DNA from: Colletotrichum lupini
Taxonomy: Eukaryota; Ascomycota; Sordariomycetes; Glomerellales; Glomerellaceae
DNA length: 64,000 bases
Direction of reading: 5' to 3'
NCBI RefSeq assembly: GCF_023278565.1
Contig: NC_064677.1
Location: 5,270,001 to 5,334,000, forward strand
Shown here: positions 59,137 through 64,000 of the stretch, piece by piece
Layout: each line of letters opens with the position of its first letter
Numbering within the stretch: position 1 is the first letter of the stretch
Notes under the pieces: model-generated
The model's input: only the letters and a program-made list of their open reading frames with translations
The model's database searches: none
What the model was told of the DNA's origin: nothing
Program-made: the position numbers and the translations under genes

Positions 59137-62100
59137 ATGATGCTACTGCTAGACATCCCTCAGGTACCTAGCGTGAGAATTCCTGGGAAACGGCTGCACT
59201 GGGGATTTGGAGGGGGCACCGCCGTTGCCGCCGTCTAATACGGCAATGTATGCATGCCTTGGGCCGACAATCTCTCAAATTAGCAACTTGCGCAGATAAA
59301 CCTCAGTCATCGTAAGGTAAATCCAGGAAAGCAAGCACTTTGGGCCGTCCTGGCAACTTCGTCACGCTTACTGAACGACCTGGAAGGCGGGAAAGAAATA
59401 GCAATCACGCGCGGTCAATGCAATGATGCGGCTGTATATGCATCATGAGTACATTCGTGGTGCGACGAGCAATAATTGAACTGCCATTACGATCAATACC
59501 TCAATAATTCCTTCGCGTCGACCGGCCAGCTTGGGCAGATGCCCCTTTTAATCCGATGTCGACCCAGCGGAAGGGTTTGAGTTTTCGCGGGAAATCAGAC
59601 GACTAAACTCAACTGATGGTTGACATGGACAAGCTACTTAAGGTAACTAACAGTTGTCAAGTGATGAGTTGTTCGAAAAAGCCAAGATAAACGGTACGCG
59701 GCCCATGCCTTGGCTGAACCCGAGACTTGAGCACTCTTCAAGCGAGCGCCATATTACGTGGCCTGGTGTAGGCAAGTCTGCGCAAAGATTAGTACAAACC
59801 CCCAGGGTTTATTGTAATGGTCCCACGATTCTATGGGAATGGAGAGGATCCGGGGCCGATCCCGTGCTGAGTTCCTTTGCTTTCGCAGAGACATGGGATT
59901 GCTGACGGCATACTGACATTATCGTGAACCGGACCCATTCTTGCCTTATGCCCAGGTTCTAAGATTAAAGGGAATGTCAGAGGTGGTTTGATAGAACGTT
60001 TGTTTATGACGATCGTTTCGCGGGCCGCGCGAATCCGACTCAACCTGGATTTACTACGTGGAAATGAAAATGGAAACTCGAAGTAGGTAGTTGAAATGCG
60101 GTGCTAATGCGACACCCTCCCAGAGACTTCTGAGTTTGATAGCCCCGGCGGTTTATGGTTCTTGGCAGCTTGCGCAGCGGCAACGTCGATCTGGTGGTTT
60201 CGTTTCCCCCTCTTGGGCCCTCAGGGCGAAGGTAAACTTGGCTATTACCGTTTACCTCACACACCCTCTTGCGGCATTCAGAGGAAAGCGACGATCAGTT
60301 GGAGAAACCCCTCCGTTGGTGCATGCACATGCTAGCATGCTGGGCCGCCCCAGACCCTTTTTCTCTGCCTCTCCTTGCAAGGTGATTCTGATAAGGATCA
60401 AAGAGTGGTCGCGTGAGAGTGTCTTGTGTCGTGTGCTCATGTGCCACACGTCCAGACCCGTGTTCAAGCCACTATCTCTAAGAAACCTGGATTGGGGTTG
60501 CATCTGGCGGTGTTGTCGATGTACCATCAAGTGAAACACTTACCGTACTGTGTAGGTGTGGCTGCGGTGGTGGAGTGTCCAGGCTTTGATTCGTCGACCG
60601 GTTTGGACTCGAAAGTACAGCTTCACATGTCTCCTGTACACAAAATAGGCATAGGTATAGCATTGCGGCGACTGGAAGGACTCCATAGTCGTCAAGGTCG
60701 ACCACAAGAAGTCTAAGCCTTCTCATGCTCCCCGCGAAATGTCCACTTGGTCCTGCACGACAGCATCATATAGTTACCCAGTCGTCAGGATCAAGTCGAA
60801 GCACATAGCGTGCGGTCGTCACCCTTAGAACGGACCGAGACGGCAACAAGAAACATTATTTCCGCAAGGTAAGCCGAGATGAGAAGTGAGGAGAATGGCC
60901 AGTGAACAAAGCGTGTGCAAGGAGATGTATCCGTACTTCGTACAGAGTATTCGTAGAAGGTAGGTTGCAAGCAGGTTTTGGATAACAGCTGTAGGGCTGC
61001 TGGGTGGCCTGGTCGTCATAGTGGATAGGCGGGCTACACGTAGCCCCAGTTAGCAACATGTTGAGGTTTTGGTTGTCTCGCAACCTCCCACACATGAATA
61101 CTGTCCACAGGTTCTGGACCGTTGACACGAGCTGGTTTGCGTAACCTAACCACGTTCGGGGCTGGAGAGACAGAGTGATGTTGGTCCTTGGGGGCCGAGG
61201 GATCCTGTTGTCCGTCTCTGGATAGCGGAATCCGTTGATGGGTTTCTTTCTTGGGCCCTTTCAGATCGGGGATTTGGCTCGAGTTGGCGCCTTGGTGGGG
61301 TAGCGGCGGGGGATCCGTGTCGTCCCGATGGCTGGGCAAGCTGGCTACTGCGCGGAGCACCTCATTCTGCCGTCGCCTCATCACATCCTCGAATGCTGTC
61401 AAGGTGTGATGGCGGGATGGCAAGGTTTGGTTCCCGAAGCATGATTTTGGTTACCATGTAGAGAGCCCCATATTCGGCCTCTTCCCGCTCTGTCTTGGCT
61501 GTAAGTTGTAAGTCATTTGCTGTTGACTGGTGTTACTGGCTCCATGTTTTCTTCCCTTTGGAATATTCCCATCATCGTGAAGCTACCATGGTCTCATTGT
61601 AGGGACGATGCCTGTCCTGTTCCCAGATGGCTGGCGTGGTGGACTAACCCGAAGTTGCAACCGCAACCGCTAGAGCTCCTCCTTCCTGTCGATTACAGAG
61701 AGACATCAGAGTAAGGTACGTACCGAGTACTCTGGAATACAAATGGAAGGCACATCGACTTGTCTCCACAAATTTGGAGTCTCTCCGCAGACCGGTGTTT
61801 CCCCGCCAAGACTTCCAAAAGCACCTCGCAATCCATCGACTGGCTGGGAAGAACCGCAACGCGAAGAAGGAAACAAAACATCCGTACTCAAGTACCGTGG
61901 CAGTAGGTTTCCATCGTCTTATTCCCACGGGCCATATTGCCAGCCAGCGCAGCCGTGCGTAAAGCTAGAAACCAACCCCCAAAGAAAGACAACACAGCAA
62001 CTCACGACGGCAGGTATAAGCTACCCCTCTCGGCGGTCTCGGGGGACGTCGGCAACCGGTGGAGATGGAACGAACTAGAGCACTTTCCCACGGCTTTGAG

Positions 62101-63975
62101 GCTTTCAGAGAACGGGAAAGACGGCGCTGGGCTGGACCTGACCTGGACTGGGCTGTGCTTGCTTCCGCCAGACTGTAAACCGGCCCCATGCCACCCGCAG
62201 TCAAACAACCAGACGAACATGGAAGTGGAAGGTTCAAATGGACCTTCTGTCATTAACCCCGCGCTTACTGACGCCTTCTCCCTTCTCACTTCTTTCTATT
62301 CACTCCATATCACTGCCGCAGGCCGAGAATATCTAATCCTGTTAGTCGGTACTTGTTAGAATCGTCTGAATTCCACTTGAAAATAATTCCCTCTCTCTAA
62401 AATTCCTATCCTTCAAGCCTCCTGAAGCGGGTATTCGTCTATCATCTCCAGCATATGCCTCCACTTAGACCTCGGGGCAATCAATGCCAATGTCTACGGC
62501 TTCTTTGCCGGTTCCCTCCTAGCCATCCCAGAAACTCGGTCTTTTCCCTTCAGTGACAGGCCGGAGGCGTTGTACTGATGATGGCTTATGCACCGTACCT
62601 GTCGTTCCCTCCCACCTTGGCCCAGCTTGTGCCGGCTTGAACCATATCGGAATCCTATTCCTGGCCATGGCCCCCCCAATACGCCGCTCAATATCCATTT
62701 ATTCCTCCACTCTGCCCACGCCCCCAGAGTCCCAAATGGGGTGCTTTCCTGGCTAAGCTGACAGATGCCCCATCGTCGTCAGCCAATGCTGGGCGACGGC
62801 ACGTTTGCGCCAGGAACACGACGCCTCGGGGAGCCACTTTCCCTCCGGTCTCTCCAGCTCGTTCAGGCCATGGCTGATGTCGTTGCTGTTTCCATCCAGT
62901 CTCTTCTCCGTTCTCTTGCCCTGGTCGTTGTTTATTCTCAGCCCCTCCACGACGTAAGAGAGTCCCCATCGTCTTCATCTATCAACTAATCTAAGTATGT
63001 GAGAAAACACCGCGCCGGGCCAGTTTCCTCTTGAATTTGTTTTGTACCTACCTATCCTGATCTAGTATAAGGGGACCATCCACGCCCAACCCGACCTGCA
63101 TGCCATCCATCCTCATCTGCTCATTCCCTTCCTGTTGCCTCGACCCCTCACCCATCCCTCTGCATCTCAAAAGGGAAAACGATACATCTGACCTGCATCG
63201 TCCTGCCTTCCCTTGCCTGGACTCAACACCACAATACTGCACAGTAGAGAAGCCGTCCTGTACCCTGCTTCCGGCTGGGCTTCTGTTATCGTTCTAGTCC
63301 CTTACTCACGTGTCCTGCACCACCTCCCTCATCCAATCTGGAGCACAGGGTAGCAGTTCTCGACCCTTGAGGCCACTGCAGTCTACGGATACACAAAGAT
63401 ACATTCGCACGAGAGGCTCACAACTACGCTACCGCTGCGCCAAGCTCCAACCTTCCACACACCCACCCTCCATCACGCAAACTACGCACCAAGGGCACCC
63501 ACCTTTCGGGCAGAGGCATCCCAGTTCCCGCCGGCTCGGACTGGACTGCAGCCATCGCTGGGCTCTTTTATCCGTAGGCGGCGTCCACCTTGTCTCTCTC
63601 GCTTCGAGCGTGACCGACTTATTATTCCTCTCCCCTGACCTACTGGTCTTAGAACTTGGGTCTCGGAAACCGTCATACACATCCTACACGCTCGTTTCCC
63701 AACCTGCTCAAGATTCTGGCCATCTTCCTCTGCGCAAGTTAGAGTCGCACAGCAATACACCCTGGCCAGAGATCTTCGCTTGACCTGCCTGCTACGTTGA
63801 TCCTCGAGCTGCGCTCGCGCAGTTATTTTTGAAAGGCCCGGATCTCCCTCCGCAACCAGATGGTCAACATTTATCCTTCCACTCTCCGCACTTTACCTTC
63901 GACCGGTTACTCTTGAACTCTGGAAGTTTTGCCCACCGTTTCACGCTCTATTTCACCAAGAAAACTTGCGACAAA
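59137..63975. other. 4.8-kb region without a recognised gene
   Basis: Open frames are at most 157 codons and overlap on both strands. The best-looking one (minus strand, 61423-61034) lacks an early ATG and resembles nothing I know. From about 63060 to 63970 the + strand is C/T-rich and probably forms the promoter and a long leader of the gene starting at 63976. Confidence 0.5.
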
Positions 63976-64000
63976 ATGGCCGCTGCCGTAGCTGAACACC
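63976..64000 (+). CDS. probable 5' end of a gene running off the window
   Basis: The last 25 bases read ATGGCCGCTGCCGTAGCT..., giving MAAAVAEH and then the window ends. The context acaaaATGGC is a good fungal initiation site, and it follows a long pyrimidine-rich stretch typical of a leader. Too little is present to name the product. Confidence 0.4.

Noticed and set aside
61034..61423. 129-codon minus-strand frame
   Set aside because: It has no ATG until well inside, no recognisable domain, and no intron signals that extend it convincingly.
63310..63783. 157-codon frame near the right edge
   Set aside because: It lies in the pyrimidine-rich presumed leader. Its composition (Ser, Pro, Leu, His) reflects the C/T bias and not a protein.
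1..64000. tRNA, rRNA and CRISPR features
   Set aside because: I scanned for B-box-like GGTTCGAATCC sequences, 5S-like motifs and regular repeat-spacer arrays and found none that hold up.

Overview
The window is nuclear DNA of a filamentous ascomycete, most likely a Sordariomycete. The genes have short introns (about 48-75 bp) with GTRWGT donors and CTRAY branch points. The families present (fungal MED17, UvsB-type ATR kinase, tandem-duplicated phosphofructokinase, reducing polyketide synthase) are typical Pezizomycotina genes. An 8.7 kb AT-rich block shows near-saturating repeat-induced point mutation (RIP). Genus and species cannot be read from the sequence.

Layout. 1-2446: no recognisable gene. 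2447-9949 (+): a highly reducing polyketide synthase (PKS) in 11 exons, cut short by an in-frame TAG eight codons after the acyl-carrier serine. 12281-16657 (+): a SNF2/RING ATPase of the Uls1 type with a SUMO-interaction motif. 17649-19789 (-): Mediator subunit MED17, convergent with the ATPase gene. 22230-30958: a complete, target-site-flanked Ty3/Gypsy LTR retrotransposon, coding on the minus strand and destroyed by RIP. 31464-33935 (+): 6-phosphofructokinase, starting only 505 bp from the LTR. 36786-38480 (+): a secreted or single-pass membrane protein resembling fucose-lectin-like fungal proteins. 42446-44162 (+): an Arg/Glu-rich DUF8035-like protein. 46749-48126 (-): a small PARP-type zinc-finger protein. 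48818-56727 (-): the ATR/Mec1/UvsB checkpoint kinase in 11 exons. 57318-59136 (+): a 14-helix MFS transporter, divergent from uvsB. 63976-64000: probable first codons of a gene leaving the window. Exon phases of every multi-exon model were checked by hand and each model sums to a whole number of codons.

Functionally the window is mostly housekeeping: transcription (MED17), glycolysis (PFK), and genome maintenance (Uls1-like, UvsB, PARP-type zinc finger). Two accessory items stand out. One is an orphan, apparently decaying polyketide synthase with no tailoring enzymes beside it. The other is the RIP-killed retrotransposon lodged in the promoter side of the phosphofructokinase gene. Its two LTRs have mirror-image mutation boundaries: the outer edges are clean and the inner parts are mutated. 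I found no tRNA, rRNA or CRISPR. I do not see a clearly new multi-gene system; the most informative signals are the decayed PKS and the LTR/RIP boundary pattern.
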